A stretch of 64,000 nucleotides of DNA, taken from NCBI RefSeq assembly GCF_003946725.1, contig NZ_RHOY01000013.1, forward strand, positions 25,174 to 89,173, read 5' to 3'. Position numbers and translations under genes: made by a program. The first letter of the stretch is position 1. The number at the start of each line of letters is the position of its first letter. The notes under the pieces were generated by a model. That model had not been told where the DNA came from. It worked only from the letters and a program-made list of their open reading frames with translations, and made no database searches. This DNA is from Agrilactobacillus yilanensis. GTDB taxonomy: Bacteria; Bacillota; Bacilli; Lactobacillales; Lactobacillaceae. Shown piece by piece: positions 44,227 through 54,316 of this stretch.

Positions 44227-45636
44227 TCACTCAGTCCCTCTAAATTTCAGTTTGACAAAACGATACAGTAACTGTAACACTTGCCGATTCCAATACAAAG
44301 CAAATAAACCGACGCAACCACTCATTATTAAACTCAGCCAAAATTGGTCCGACCAGTGGTAAAGACAAAACAACTGTAGCAAAATAAGGCCATGATTACC
44401 AATTAGATTTTTTAAATCCATTTGATTTGTAACGAACTTTTTAGTATCAAAATAGCGGATCAGCCACAAACAAAAGAAACTGATCATCGCACTAAAACCA
44501 GCGCCATTTAGCCCAAAGCGCGGGACTAAAATAAAATTACCTAAGACATTAATTCCTGCCGCAATAATCGTCGTTGTAAATACACCAAATGTCTTTTTTG
44601 CTGCAATATAATACTGACCATAAAAGCTGGCAAAACTTGTATAAACAACCGTCAGCAGTAAAAATGGCACGGTCCGCCAAGCACTTTGATAACTATCACT
44701 TACTAATAACCAAATTAACGGCCGTAAGCCAACGATCAGCCAACTTGTGCCAAGTAATAAACAACTGGAATAAACAGCAAAGATATTTTTATAAAAAGCC
44801 GTGCTGTCTTCTGAACCGTAAGTTTCAATCGCTGATAACTGCCAAGCTTGGAAAAAAACCGAGTTGACAACGGATAGAATCATTGGAATTTTATTAGCCA
44901 CCGCAAACAGACCATTGGCCGCTTGACCTAAGAAATACAAAATAAAATAGCGATTAATCATATTGGTCGTCCACCAAGCCGTCGCATTAGGCATCAATGG
45001 CACACTATACCGCAGCATTGTTTTTAACTTAGCCCAACTGAAGTAGCGCCATTTGATTTGACGATGAATTTTTTCGATAACGGCTAGATAGATAACTGAA
45101 GTCAAATTCGCTAAAATCATCGCTTGGAAAAAACCAGCGGCCCCTAAACGTAACCCCCATAAAAACCAAATATTTAAGCCTGCTGTCAATAGCGTTAAGA
45201 TGATCCCATTAGCCGCATACAGCCGGACATGATTAATCGCTTTAATATATTGCGCCAGCAGATTTTGAAAACTCTGAATAATCAAAATCAGGACTAAGGC
45301 CCGCAAATAAGGCCAGTCACTGACTTGGGCAATTCCAAAACCAATTAAGGCGACCCCGATAGCACTGACAACGGTCAAGAAAAAACCACAAGTCAAAATA
45401 ACTTCTGGCTGTTGATCCTGATCCATAATAAAGCGCAAAACCGCATCAAAGACGCTTAATGAGATGACGGGCAGTAATAAGCTGACCGTTGTCTGCACCA
45501 GATCCGTAATCCCATAATCACTTTGCGCTAAAGTGTATGTATAAAGTGGCAGCATAAAAAATGAAATAAATTTACTGCCAAAACTCCCAACGGCAAAAAT
45601 AATTGAGTTGTTGACTAAACGCCGATATTTATCCAT
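44227..45636 (-). CDS. Polysaccharide flippase (Wzx type)
   Basis: 469 residues from ATG 45636, with about 12-14 hydrophobic spans of the MOP/PST family; begins DKYRRLVNNSIIFAVGSFGSKFISFFMLP, the classical Wzx/RfbX N-terminus. Moves lipid-linked repeat units across the membrane. Overlaps the upstream glycosyltransferase gene and is followed by the pyruvyl transferase gene after one base. Confidence 0.92.
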   Translation of the reverse strand: MDKYRRLVNNSIIFAVGSFGSKFISFFMLPLYTYTLAQSDYGITDLVQTTVSLLLPVISLSVFDAVLRFIMDQDQQPEVILTCGFFLTVVSAIGVALIGFGIAQVSDWPYLRALVLILIIQSFQNLLAQYIKAINHVRLYAANGIILTLLTAGLNIWFLWGLRLGAAGFFQAMILANLTSVIYLAVIEKIHRQIKWRYFSWAKLKTMLRYSVPLMPNATAWWTTNMINRYFILYFLGQAANGLFAVANKIPMILSVVNSVFFQAWQLSAIETYGSEDSTAFYKNIFAVYSSCLLLGTSWLIVGLRPLIWLLVSDSYQSAWRTVPFLLLTVVYTSFASFYGQYYIAAKKTFGVFTTTIIAAGINVLGNFILVPRFGLNGAGFSAMISFFCLWLIRYFDTKKFVTNQMDLKNLIGNHGLILLQLFCLYHWSDQFWLSLIMSGCVGLFALYWNRQVLQLLYRFVKLKFRGTE

Positions 45637-46618
45637 GGGCCACGCCAAATTTCACACGCAACCACAGTTGGCGCCAGAGACCATATTGGCGCTGCACCAT
45701 AAGCTGGGATAGTAATCGATATTTGCGAAACTTTGCCATCGGGTAATGCCGTAACAAAATCGCCAAAACAAACTGGTAGCTTTTTAACTCCTCAAAAAAT
45801 GCCGCTTGCTTAAGTTCGCCAGCCATATAGGCATCATGGGCCTTATTCGTTAAATAAAAACAGCCTTGCATCAAATATTGGTCAATTAGCGGCTTGTTTG
45901 GATAACTGCGGCGGATACCTTGGGCAAATGCTAAATTAGCCCGTTGCAACTGCTGCCGCGACAAGGGGGTCATCCGACCGGAAATAGAATCTGCCCGTGA
46001 ACGGTAAATATAAAGGGGCCGCGCCAAATAATAAATACGATTCGCTGCTAGAATGACTTTATACGTTGTGGCCACATCTTCAAAATTCTGCTGCGGCGGA
46101 AAGCTAATCCGCTGTTGCCGTAATAAAGCCGTTTTTACTAAATACGCCGTGGCATAATGATTAAAAGCTCGCGTTAACAAACCTGTGATCATCGCTTGCG
46201 GCGTATATAAGCCTTGATAATTATGGTGGTAAAACGGTGTTAGCTGCGTCTGCGTTAAATTCAAGCGATCATAAAAAACCACATCGACTTGCGGACTCAT
46301 TTGCGCCCGGGTTTCTGCCAGCGCCGTTATTTGTAAATAATCATCACTATCTAAAAATAAACAATATTGGCCTTTTGCCTGGGCTAACCCAAAATTGCGA
46401 CTGCAAGACAGGCCTTGATTTTGCCGGTGATAAACGCGAAACCGCTGATCAACAGCGGCCCAAGTATCACAAATTCGGCCGGAATCATCGGTAGACCCAT
46501 CATCAATTAACAACGCCTCAAAGTTTGTATACGTTTGAGCACTCAAACTGTGTAAACAATCGGTTAAATAAGGCGCCACATTATAAATCGGTACAATCAC
46601 TGAAATCAATTGGGTCAC
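45629..46618 (-). CDS. Family 2 glycosyltransferase
   Basis: 329 residues from GTG 46618 behind AGAGG. GT-A fold: SVIVPIYNVAPYLTDCLHSL, LIDDGSTDDSG, LSCSRNFGLAQAKGQY, and the metal-binding LFLDSDD. Adds a sugar to the EPS repeat unit; donor and linkage cannot be read from sequence. Confidence 0.9.
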   Translation of the reverse strand: MTQLISVIVPIYNVAPYLTDCLHSLSAQTYTNFEALLIDDGSTDDSGRICDTWAAVDQRFRVYHRQNQGLSCSRNFGLAQAKGQYCLFLDSDDYLQITALAETRAQMSPQVDVVFYDRLNLTQTQLTPFYHHNYQGLYTPQAMITGLLTRAFNHYATAYLVKTALLRQQRISFPPQQNFEDVATTYKVILAANRIYYLARPLYIYRSRADSISGRMTPLSRQQLQRANLAFAQGIRRSYPNKPLIDQYLMQGCFYLTNKAHDAYMAGELKQAAFFEELKSYQFVLAILLRHYPMAKFRKYRLLSQLMVQRQYGLWRQLWLRVKFGVAHG

Positions 46619-46629
46619 TCTGATCACCT

Positions 46630-47682
46630 CTAGTTACGTTGTGCCATTTCATGAAAAATAGACACTAAGCGTTCAAAATATGCTGGTCGATAAAACCGTT
46701 CAATACTTCGTTTAATGGCTAATGAATCCGAGAAATCGGTTTGGCGGTCCACAAACAGCTGTACTTTCTGGGTAAATGCCGCCGTATCCTTCAATGGAAT
46801 TAAATAGCCATTTAGGCCTGATTGGATAATCTCTGCCGGCCCCACGGGACAATCATAAGCCACACATGGTACGCCGTAACTCATCGCCTCTAACAATACT
46901 AAAGCCAAGCCCTCATAATTAGAGCTCAATACTAAGACATCTGCTTTAGGCATCACGCGCCAAGGATCAATGACTTGACCATGCCAGATGACTTTATCTT
47001 GTAATTTTAACTTTTTGCCATAAGCTTTCATTGCTGCCAAATCTGGCCCATCACCATAAATATCTAATTGAAAAGCCCCCGTTAATGCGGCACAAGTATC
47101 TAACAGCCCCATAATATTTTTGGCGGTGTTCTCCATCCGCCCCACATAAACTAGGCGGACTGGCTCAGTACCGGCACTTTTAGGTAAGGTTGTTTTTTGT
47201 TCCGCTACAGGATCTAACGCAACAAAAATCCGATCTTCTGAAACACCTAACGTCTGTAGTTGTTGCGAAATGCCTTCACTAACAGCTAAATGATAATCTG
47301 CTGAAGGAATTGCTTTATACCCAGAACGGGAGAATAAGTTGGTATGAATCCAACTGACAACGATATAAGAACGCTTAAAGCGCCGTTTCAAATAAGTTAA
47401 AAATTTTAAATTTCGCGTATTAACCACTAAGACAATTCCTGCCAGCTGTTGGCTTAGTTTGAATAAAGATCTTGCTTTTTGTAATTTATTTTTAGCAGGC
47501 ACTCGATGAATGGTCACACTGGGACTGATCTGTAGCAACCAGCGATCATCTGAAATTTCATCTACCATAAAGTAAAAATTAATTTTATAGCCCCGTTGGC
47601 TTAACCCATTGGCAAAATCGACAATAACGCGTTCTGTTCCACCAATACCACCGAGATGCCCCGCCACGATATTGAGTTGCAT
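46630..47682 (-). CDS. Family 4 glycosyltransferase
   Basis: 350 residues, GT-B fold. The N-terminal GGIGGTERVIVDFANGL acceptor loop and the C-terminal donor-binding VLSSNYEGLALVLLEAMSYG with the E-x7-E motif. RLVYVGRM opens the second domain. Probably a retaining transferase of the EPS repeat unit. Confidence 0.9.
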   Translation of the reverse strand: MQLNIVAGHLGGIGGTERVIVDFANGLSQRGYKINFYFMVDEISDDRWLLQISPSVTIHRVPAKNKLQKARSLFKLSQQLAGIVLVVNTRNLKFLTYLKRRFKRSYIVVSWIHTNLFSRSGYKAIPSADYHLAVSEGISQQLQTLGVSEDRIFVALDPVAEQKTTLPKSAGTEPVRLVYVGRMENTAKNIMGLLDTCAALTGAFQLDIYGDGPDLAAMKAYGKKLKLQDKVIWHGQVIDPWRVMPKADVLVLSSNYEGLALVLLEAMSYGVPCVAYDCPVGPAEIIQSGLNGYLIPLKDTAAFTQKVQLFVDRQTDFSDSLAIKRSIERFYRPAYFERLVSIFHEMAQRN

Positions 47683-47690
47683 TTCATCAC

Positions 47691-48668
47691 CTACGCTTCA
47701 AATTGACTTTTTTCAGGAAACTTTTGTGCCAAAGCAGCCGCTAAACAGGCTGTTTTAGCTGAAAAATCAACAACTTCATCATCATTAATGCAAAGGAGTT
47801 TATGTTTTGTATTCTGAAAGTCCGCTGTATGATTTAGGATGTCATTTAATGATACCATAGCTGCTTGATCATAGCGCCCTGGCGCAAACCGACCGGTACA
47901 AATATTCCATTCTTTAACTAAATATTGATTACATTCATTTTTAGGCTGTCGAAAAGTATCCTGGCATGTCTGAGTCATTTCTTGAGGCACTGCTTGCCAG
48001 ACGGCTTCAAAGGTGCTTTTTAAATGGGGTAGCGCGGTATGTGTTAATACAAATCCTTCAAAGCCACCCCGATGCAGCCATGTTCCCAAATTACTGATCA
48101 GTCTCAGCCCATAAAGCGGGCTTAAAAACTGGCCTAAATTTGCCTTTAAAACTTGAAATTTATTAAAATGCTGATTCAAAACAATTAAATTATTTAAAAG
48201 CAGATGGTCAAACGTACTTTGCGGCATAATCGGCCGAAAAATAGCTGCGTATCTTGGTAAACCAGCGGTATTAAAAAAGAAATTTGGGGTCAGCGGCGCA
48301 TTGATAAAAAGGTCATCATTAAATAAAACAAAATGCTCTGCTAAAGCCGGTATTCTATGAAGATTTAGTTCAATCGTATTGCTATTAAACGTTGGTAGGT
48401 ATTCTTCTGGAATGAACGCTCGATGGTCAATCACTGTAACTTTGGGGGATGCCTGATTTAAAAATGGTGGTACTTGGCCATTCGTTAAAAGAAAAATATG
48501 ATTCACCCATGGCGTATAACGCTCCACTGCCCGAAACCAGTAAGCCAACGTCCCATAATCGCGAAAGCGGGCCACTTGTGAGTAGCCAGTTGGCTCTAGC
48601 GCCTTTTGTTGCGCTAATATCTTAGGATCATGACCATCAATCCAAGGCAGCACAAAATCTATTTTCAT
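47691..48668 (-). CDS. Stealth-family sugar-phosphate transferase
   Basis: 325 residues from ATG 48668 behind AGGAGG. Stealth conserved regions: KIDFVLPWIDGHDP (CR1), RFRDYGTLAYWFRAVERYTPW with IFLLTNGQVPPFL (CR2), and HFVLFNDDLFINAPL. Such proteins transfer hexose-1-phosphate, making phosphodiester links in capsules and teichoic-acid-like polymers. The EPS is therefore probably phosphate-containing. Confidence 0.88.
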   Translation of the reverse strand: MKIDFVLPWIDGHDPKILAQQKALEPTGYSQVARFRDYGTLAYWFRAVERYTPWVNHIFLLTNGQVPPFLNQASPKVTVIDHRAFIPEEYLPTFNSNTIELNLHRIPALAEHFVLFNDDLFINAPLTPNFFFNTAGLPRYAAIFRPIMPQSTFDHLLLNNLIVLNQHFNKFQVLKANLGQFLSPLYGLRLISNLGTWLHRGGFEGFVLTHTALPHLKSTFEAVWQAVPQEMTQTCQDTFRQPKNECNQYLVKEWNICTGRFAPGRYDQAAMVSLNDILNHTADFQNTKHKLLCINDDEVVDFSAKTACLAAALAQKFPEKSQFEA

Positions 48669-48685
48669 TTTTGGCCTCCTCTGCA

Positions 48686-49672
48686 TTACCGGTTACGATA
48701 CCAATTATAACGGTCCCAAAAAAAGCGCAGCCCATCAACGCCAAAATATTGTAAGATCTGTACGCTAATTTTCGTGCGTTTGGCAACTCTTGGGCCTAGG
48801 AGTGTCTGTTTACGTTGTAAAATCGTTTGGCGCAATTGCAGCTGTAACGTTTTAACCGCAGTATCATTTTGCGGGCCGTTGAAAGACTTAGTTAAAACAC
48901 TAATATAAGCATAGGTTAACCTTTGTGCTGCAGCGATCTTTAAGTCGGGATAAACTTGTAAAATACCTTGAATCATTAATTTCGTTGCCGTTAAATAATC
49001 TAACTGATGCGCATCAAAAGTGGTGGTTGTAATAGATTGCGGTCGAATTATATAGTGGTACTGTACTTTATTGCCATAAGCGACTTTTTGCGCTTTCAGC
49101 ACGAGTTCAAAAGTGGTGGCTGTATCTTCAAAAAGCTGGCCCACAGGATAAGTGACCGCTTGAAATAAGCTATGATGATAAAGCTTACCCCAAGACGACA
49201 CATCAAAGTGCTGTTGGTATAATAAATTTTCTAAAAAATTATGACTGGTCACCGCACCGGTAGCTGCGTTCACTGTAAAAGCAGGTCGGCTTTTTTGACC
49301 GCGAACCACTTGATGATTGCAAGTTGCTAACAAACAAGCATGTTTTTGAGTTAAACCATATAAATAAGCGACATAATCCGGGGTAATTTGATCATCGGCA
49401 TCCACAAAGGTCAACCAAGTACCCGTGGCGGTAGCAATTCCTTGATTCCGTGCAGCGGACAGGCCTTGATTGTCCTGATGTACCACATAAATCGGCAATT
49501 CCTGATGACTGGCCTGCCAACGATCACAAAGCGCTCCACTGCCATCTGTAGAACCATCATCAATCAAAATAACTTCTAAATTTGGATAAGTCTGCTGCCG
49601 AATCATTCGAAATAAGGCTCGTAGTGTACTGTAATTATTATAAATTGGTACAATTAAACTGACGCTGTTCAT
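48686..49672 (-). CDS. Family 2 glycosyltransferase
   Basis: 328 residues from ATG 49672 behind AAAGGGG. SLIVPIYNNYSTLRALFRMI, LIDDGSTDGSG, LSAARNQGIATATGTW and FVDADDQI mark the GT-A donor site. It is related to the transferase at 45629 in general plan. EPS repeat unit assembly. Confidence 0.9.
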   Translation of the reverse strand: MNSVSLIVPIYNNYSTLRALFRMIRQQTYPNLEVILIDDGSTDGSGALCDRWQASHQELPIYVVHQDNQGLSAARNQGIATATGTWLTFVDADDQITPDYVAYLYGLTQKHACLLATCNHQVVRGQKSRPAFTVNAATGAVTSHNFLENLLYQQHFDVSSWGKLYHHSLFQAVTYPVGQLFEDTATTFELVLKAQKVAYGNKVQYHYIIRPQSITTTTFDAHQLDYLTATKLMIQGILQVYPDLKIAAAQRLTYAYISVLTKSFNGPQNDTAVKTLQLQLRQTILQRKQTLLGPRVAKRTKISVQILQYFGVDGLRFFWDRYNWYRNR

Positions 49673-49690
49673 CACAAAGCCCCTTTCCGG

Positions 49691-50761
49691 TTATGAATTC
49701 TGGATCTGTTCTAATGCCCGACTAAAACGTTTAAAAAATGCGGTTGCATTAAATTGTTGGCTTGTCTGCTGGACTAATTCGGACTCAAAAGTAAGGGTGC
49801 CGGCTACAAAACATTGCAATAACTGACCGAGTGCTGCTGCATCGTTAAGGTCATATAAACGGCCATTTGCAGGTGTAATGATGTCGCTAGGACCCGTCGG
49901 ACAGTCACTGCTGATCACTGGGATACCACGGCTGATCGCTTCCAATAAAACCATTGGAAAACCTTCGTATTTAGAGGTTAGAACTAAACAATCTATGGCG
50001 GTCAATTTTGACCAAGGTTGCGCCTGCCAACCTAAAAAAGTCACTTTTTGGCTTAAACCATGACGCTTAAAAAATGCTTGAGCGACAACTAAATCCGGCC
50101 CATCCCCCACAACTGTTAAGCGCCAATCACCGGCTAAGTGCGCTAAAGTTTCAAATAAAATATGAAGCTGTTTTTGCCCTTGCCATAAAATTCGACCGAT
50201 ATAGGCAAAATGGACTTGCGGGGTAAGCGCCGGTAATTGTAATGGCTGTTGTTCAGGCCCTGGATTAAAGACCAAATAAGTCTGTGCCGCCGAAATACCA
50301 GCTGCAATGAATTGCTGTTGAATCCCTGTACTAATACATAAATGGCCCTGCGCCCAATGCAAACTGTGCTGATTAATGGCAGGATTATCCGCTAATGAAA
50401 AATGCAGCCAAGAAATTAACTTTGCCCGTCGATGTGTTAAACGCTGCCAAATTGCAGCTAATTTTAACAACCGTGTACTCATACAAATTACAATATCTGG
50501 TTGATTTTGCTGCAGCTGTTTAAACGTCTGCATAACGCCTCTTACTTGACGTAACGGCTTAAATGTTGTGGTTTTTTTTAACTTAAATTCAGCGGGCCAT
50601 TGTGTTTTTAAAAAAGCGGGCTCTTGAATGCCTTGCGTCAAACCATAGGTGAGCACCCAACCTTCAGGCACCGGATAATCTTGAATTAACGCGGTTAAAA
50701 CGGTCTCCATGCCCCCTTTTCCTGACAAATAAGGGATTAAAATCATTACTTTTGTTGTCAT
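49691..50761 (-). CDS. Family 4 glycosyltransferase
   Basis: 356 residues. GT-B fold with SGKGGMETVLTALIQDY at the N-terminus and VLTSKYEGFPMVLLEAISRGIP in the donor domain. Paralogous in plan to the protein at 46630. It starts two bases after the putative polymerase gene. Confidence 0.9.
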   Translation of the reverse strand: MTTKVMILIPYLSGKGGMETVLTALIQDYPVPEGWVLTYGLTQGIQEPAFLKTQWPAEFKLKKTTTFKPLRQVRGVMQTFKQLQQNQPDIVICMSTRLLKLAAIWQRLTHRRAKLISWLHFSLADNPAINQHSLHWAQGHLCISTGIQQQFIAAGISAAQTYLVFNPGPEQQPLQLPALTPQVHFAYIGRILWQGQKQLHILFETLAHLAGDWRLTVVGDGPDLVVAQAFFKRHGLSQKVTFLGWQAQPWSKLTAIDCLVLTSKYEGFPMVLLEAISRGIPVISSDCPTGPSDIITPANGRLYDLNDAAALGQLLQCFVAGTLTFESELVQQTSQQFNATAFFKRFSRALEQIQNS

Positions 50762-50762
50762 A

Positions 50763-51962
50763 TCACAGCCCCCGTTCTTGCTGGACTAGCGGCTTAGGTT
50801 CTAAAACCTTATAGCGTGCACTTAAACTCAGTGCTAACCATGAAAAATTTATGGTTAAGACAAATTGCTGAAACTCCATTAATCCAGAGACTGCAAAAAC
50901 GAAACAGACTGCTAGCAAGCCATAATATTGGCGTCGTATCAAATACCGCAACAGCCGCTGCATCAGCCACAAAAAGACAATCGTTGTCACTAAGCCATAG
51001 GTCACTAGCATGTGCATGTACTGATTATCTAAGGTAGACCAAATACTCGTTTGTGTATCCACTATGGCTTGATTGGCGTGGGGCCAAAGTTTAACGCCGT
51101 AAATTCTTAAATAAGCCGCTGCCAATTCAATACGGCCGGACAAAACTTGATTTAACCAAATGGCCAAACCTTGTTGTGACCGATAAAGATAAATTAAGTA
51201 AATTGAACTTAAAAAAGCCCAAGTATAACTCTGGGTTATTACCCAAGACAGGCCTTTAAAACGTTGTAATAGCTGTTGAGTTTTAGACCAGCAACATAAA
51301 GGATAAATTACTAAAAATAGCCCATAACTTAAAAGTGCCGTCCGCGAACCACTATAACGAAAAACCAGCAGCATTATCGGAAGCGTTAAGATTACCGGGC
51401 CAATTTTTTTACGGGCAACATAAAGCCATTGCATGCAAATTGACCCTAAAACCGCTCCGAATTGATTGGGGTGGCTGAAACCAAATGCAAACCGCTTATT
51501 TAAGGTCATCCCCAATCGGTCTGCAGTCAGCAAATAATTGTTTTCAATAAATCCCCGCGTGCTTAAAAAATAAAGGAGTAAAACCGCCCCAATTTTTAAA
51601 TAAAGATCAAATTTCAAAAATTGACGTAACCCTGATTCGTTATAGGGCAAAGCAATTAACAATACCGTTAACAACAATATATATAGCTCTCGACCTACAT
51701 ACCAATACCCTATCGCTAAAAGTAACAGTCCCGCTTGCCACAACAATGTCTGTAGCTGTTGCGGTCGCAAAATAATTAAAAAAGCAAACAGGATAACCTC
51801 AACTAACAAAAGCGGTAGACGGACCGTACTGCTAATTGGCAGTTCCCGAAAAGTACTCATCATTAAAAAATAATATGAAAAAATAAATATAGCGTAAACA
51901 AGCTTTGCTATATTTATAATTTCCGGATTATCATCTACTGCTAAATGACTACTTTTAACCAT
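50763..51962 (-). CDS. Putative EPS polymerase (Wzy type)
   Basis: About 399 residues; start uncertain (ATG 51962, ATG 51980 or TTG 51995, none with a strong ribosome site). About ten hydrophobic spans, with a long polar loop between late spans (WPHANQAIVDTQTSIWSTLDNQYMH). GFSHPNQFGAVLGSICMQW is typical of O-antigen ligase/polymerase-like proteins. As the only such gene in the operon it is the likely Wzy. Confidence 0.75.
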   Translation of the reverse strand: MVKSSHLAVDDNPEIINIAKLVYAIFIFSYYFLMMSTFRELPISSTVRLPLLLVEVILFAFLIILRPQQLQTLLWQAGLLLLAIGYWYVGRELYILLLTVLLIALPYNESGLRQFLKFDLYLKIGAVLLLYFLSTRGFIENNYLLTADRLGMTLNKRFAFGFSHPNQFGAVLGSICMQWLYVARKKIGPVILTLPIMLLVFRYSGSRTALLSYGLFLVIYPLCCWSKTQQLLQRFKGLSWVITQSYTWAFLSSIYLIYLYRSQQGLAIWLNQVLSGRIELAAAYLRIYGVKLWPHANQAIVDTQTSIWSTLDNQYMHMLVTYGLVTTIVFLWLMQRLLRYLIRRQYYGLLAVCFVFAVSGLMEFQQFVLTINFSWLALSLSARYKVLEPKPLVQQERGL

Positions 51963-52029
51963 GAACACCGCCACTTTCATTATAAATTTAGGCAAGCAAC
52001 TTCAGATTTTAGTCGGCTTTAGTTGCCCG

Positions 52030-52797
52030 TTAAACATTAGCGGCGAGCTTACGTGCTAAAAACTGCGGTCCTTTTTTCAGCCAATGTTGTGATTCCGTGC
52101 ATAAAAATGGAATCTCTGTATATTTCTGCTGCGTTGTTTTTAACCAAACATCCAGCAATAATTCACTGATAAAACCATAAACACGACGTTCGTAAGGGGT
52201 ATAAGTCGCAATATCTAATTGGGCTTCAATCTTGAATAAAATATCAAACAACCAACCAGAATAAGCTTGAAATTGCGACTGTTTCATCACAAACATATTA
52301 AACATATGTGCGGATGTCTGCTGCATCTGCCAGTCAAACGCCCTTAAATACGCCGGGTAATCTCGACTGATAATTAATCGCGCCAAGTCTAAGCCTGTTT
52401 GATGATGCGCATGAATATAATGGGATCGGTTAGTTTCAACATAATAATGACGGCGCTTAGGCACAATAACCGCTGTTGTCTGGAATAATGTCTCTAAGGC
52501 ATCTTGTGTCAATAATCGCTGATTGATAGCCCCATGCCGCTGATCCCCTTGAAAATAGCGGCGATAATGAACTAAGCCCACCGCATCTGCTGTATTTAAA
52601 TTTTGCCAAGCCCAATATTGTGCTGTGAGTTCACTATACGTGGCATTTTTAACCGAAATATTGCGGCCAGTATCATCCCCGATGTAAGGCACCTCCAGTA
52701 AAGGGTGTAGCGCTTTACCAACAAATATCGGCAAATACGGTGCCCTTTCTGGCATTGGGTAAAGTTTATGCGTCGCTGTCAAAATTTTAATTTCCAT
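52030..52797 (-). CDS. DUF4422 glycosyltransferase-like capsular protein
   Basis: 255 residues from ATG 52797. The DUF4422 pattern is visible: KILTATHKLYPMP at the N-terminus, YIGDDTGRNISVKNATYSEL, YWAWQNLNTADAVGLVHYRRYF, and HMFNMFVMKQSQF. Members are found in capsule loci and are thought to be galactofuranosyl- or other sugar transferases. Directly follows the priming transferase in the operon, so it may add the second sugar. Confidence 0.85.
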   Translation of the reverse strand: MEIKILTATHKLYPMPERAPYLPIFVGKALHPLLEVPYIGDDTGRNISVKNATYSELTAQYWAWQNLNTADAVGLVHYRRYFQGDQRHGAINQRLLTQDALETLFQTTAVIVPKRRHYYVETNRSHYIHAHHQTGLDLARLIISRDYPAYLRAFDWQMQQTSAHMFNMFVMKQSQFQAYSGWLFDILFKIEAQLDIATYTPYERRVYGFISELLLDVWLKTTQQKYTEIPFLCTESQHWLKKGPQFLARKLAANV

Positions 52798-52830
52798 CCT
52801 ACATCCCCCCAACAATCAAAGCCACGCTTA

Positions 52831-53520
52831 TTAATAAGCGCCATCCTTTTTAAAAATACTGATGATATTTTTAAAAACAATTTGTAAATCTAAACGGAAG
52901 CAAGCATGGTCGACATAGTAAAGTTCATAATTCACACGATAAGGATAAGGAATATTGCTGCGGCCATGGGCTTGCCAATAGCCCATGGCCCCGGGGGTTA
53001 CCGACAAAAAAGTCTCCGCCTGATCCCCGTATTCTTCAAGTTCTGCTTCAATCACTGGCCGCGGCCCTACAAGAGACATCTCACCCTTTAAAATATTAAT
53101 AAATTGCGGGAGTTCATCAATTGAGCGCTGTCTTAACATCCGACCTAATTTTGTAATTCTTGGATCCTCCTCAGGATTCAATTTATAGTTATTCAAAACA
53201 TATTTCTGATAGAGCGCCGAGTCAGACTGCAAAATTTCATCCGCATTCACAACCATTGACCGGAATTTATAAATTTGAAAAATCTTGCCATTTCTACCGA
53301 CACGAGGCTGCTTATAAAACATGGGGCCATGATTATCTCCAATCCGGTAGCAGCAAAATAAAACGATAAAGAAAGGGACTAAAACGGTTAACGCTAACAA
53401 CGATAAAATAATATCTAACACACGTTTAATTACTTGATAAAGCCAACTAATTTCATGTTTTTGCCGCAGCTCAGTCACTGTGGTCAAAGTATATTGGTCT
53501 ATAACTTCTTTTTTTTCCAT
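52831..53520 (-). CDS. Priming undecaprenyl-phosphate sugar phosphotransferase
   Basis: 229 residues. A single membrane segment (about 32-56) precedes the catalytic domain with K-x-Y-K-F-R-S-M (IYKFRSMVVNADEIL), RSIDELPQFINILKGEMSLVGPRP, and QAHGRS. Short form without extra spans, as in Lactobacillus EpsE and Streptococcus CpsE C-terminal part. It starts EPS synthesis by loading sugar-1-phosphate onto undecaprenyl phosphate. Confidence 0.95.
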   Translation of the reverse strand: MEKKEVIDQYTLTTVTELRQKHEISWLYQVIKRVLDIILSLLALTVLVPFFIVLFCCYRIGDNHGPMFYKQPRVGRNGKIFQIYKFRSMVVNADEILQSDSALYQKYVLNNYKLNPEEDPRITKLGRMLRQRSIDELPQFINILKGEMSLVGPRPVIEAELEEYGDQAETFLSVTPGAMGYWQAHGRSNIPYPYRVNYELYYVDHACFRLDLQIVFKNIISIFKKDGAY

Positions 53521-53545
53521 TTCTCTTCCTCCCTTGAGAAACGAC

Positions 53546-54316
53546 TCAGAATAGCCAAAAACGTTGATATTTTTTTACAATTTTAAAAGGTGCGATCGTT
53601 ACGGGATCCCCATTCACAATATGTAATGCATTTTGTTGATAATCTGTAACACATTGTGGGGCGTGTTGTTGTAGTTTTTGAAAAGCTTGACGCATATAAA
53701 AGCTGCGCCCGTTTAGCTGATGAGCATCTGATGCAAAACAATGGCCTAACCCAGCTTCAATGAAACGCCGAGTCAATCGCTGTGTTTTCTTCCCAAAAAC
53801 ACCGACATAACTGCCTGCTGTCAACTGACTTAAACAGCCCGCTTGGACCAATTGATATAACAAGGCAGGGTCGGCTTGAATGCCCAAATTTCGTTCTGGA
53901 TGTACAATTACTGGCCGAATTTGTTGGGCTAATAACGTATCCACCATCTGCCAAGTGTAAGTTGGGATCGCGTCATAAGGTAATTCCAGCAATAAATAGC
54001 GTCCGGTATTATCCGCAAATAAAATTTTATCTTGCTGAATTTCGGTTAATAATGCCCCACTTAAATGCACTTCTTGACCCGGAAAAACCGTCAAGGGAAT
54101 TTGTGCTTGCTGTAATGCTTTTTGAAATAGCTGCGTTTGCAAACAGACTTTTTGCCGGGGATTATCATAGACGCCGTTTAGATGATGTGGGGTTAATAAA
54201 CTGTACCCAATGCCCTCTTTTACGGCGGCTTTTGCCAGAGTCAGCGCTTGAGCCAGTGTTTTGGGGCCATCATCAACCCCTGGTAATAAATGACAATGTA
54301 GATCTATCAGTTGCAT
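53546..54316 (-). CDS. Protein-tyrosine phosphatase of the CpsB/PHP type
   Basis: 256 residues. PHP metal motifs: LIDLHCHLLPGVDDG, HHLNGVY, LLELPYD, VIVHPERN and FASDAHQLNGR. Dephosphorylates the adjacent CpsD-type kinase. Its ATG overlaps the kinase stop. Confidence 0.93.
   Translation of the reverse strand: MQLIDLHCHLLPGVDDGPKTLAQALTLAKAAVKEGIGYSLLTPHHLNGVYDNPRQKVCLQTQLFQKALQQAQIPLTVFPGQEVHLSGALLTEIQQDKILFADNTGRYLLLELPYDAIPTYTWQMVDTLLAQQIRPVIVHPERNLGIQADPALLYQLVQAGCLSQLTAGSYVGVFGKKTQRLTRRFIEAGLGHCFASDAHQLNGRSFYMRQAFQKLQQHAPQCVTDYQQNALHIVNGDPVTIAPFKIVKKYQRFWLF

Noticed and set aside
53546..54316. Histidinol phosphatase for the second PHP protein
   Set aside because: It sits between the CpsD kinase and priming transferase genes and has the CpsB-type motif set.
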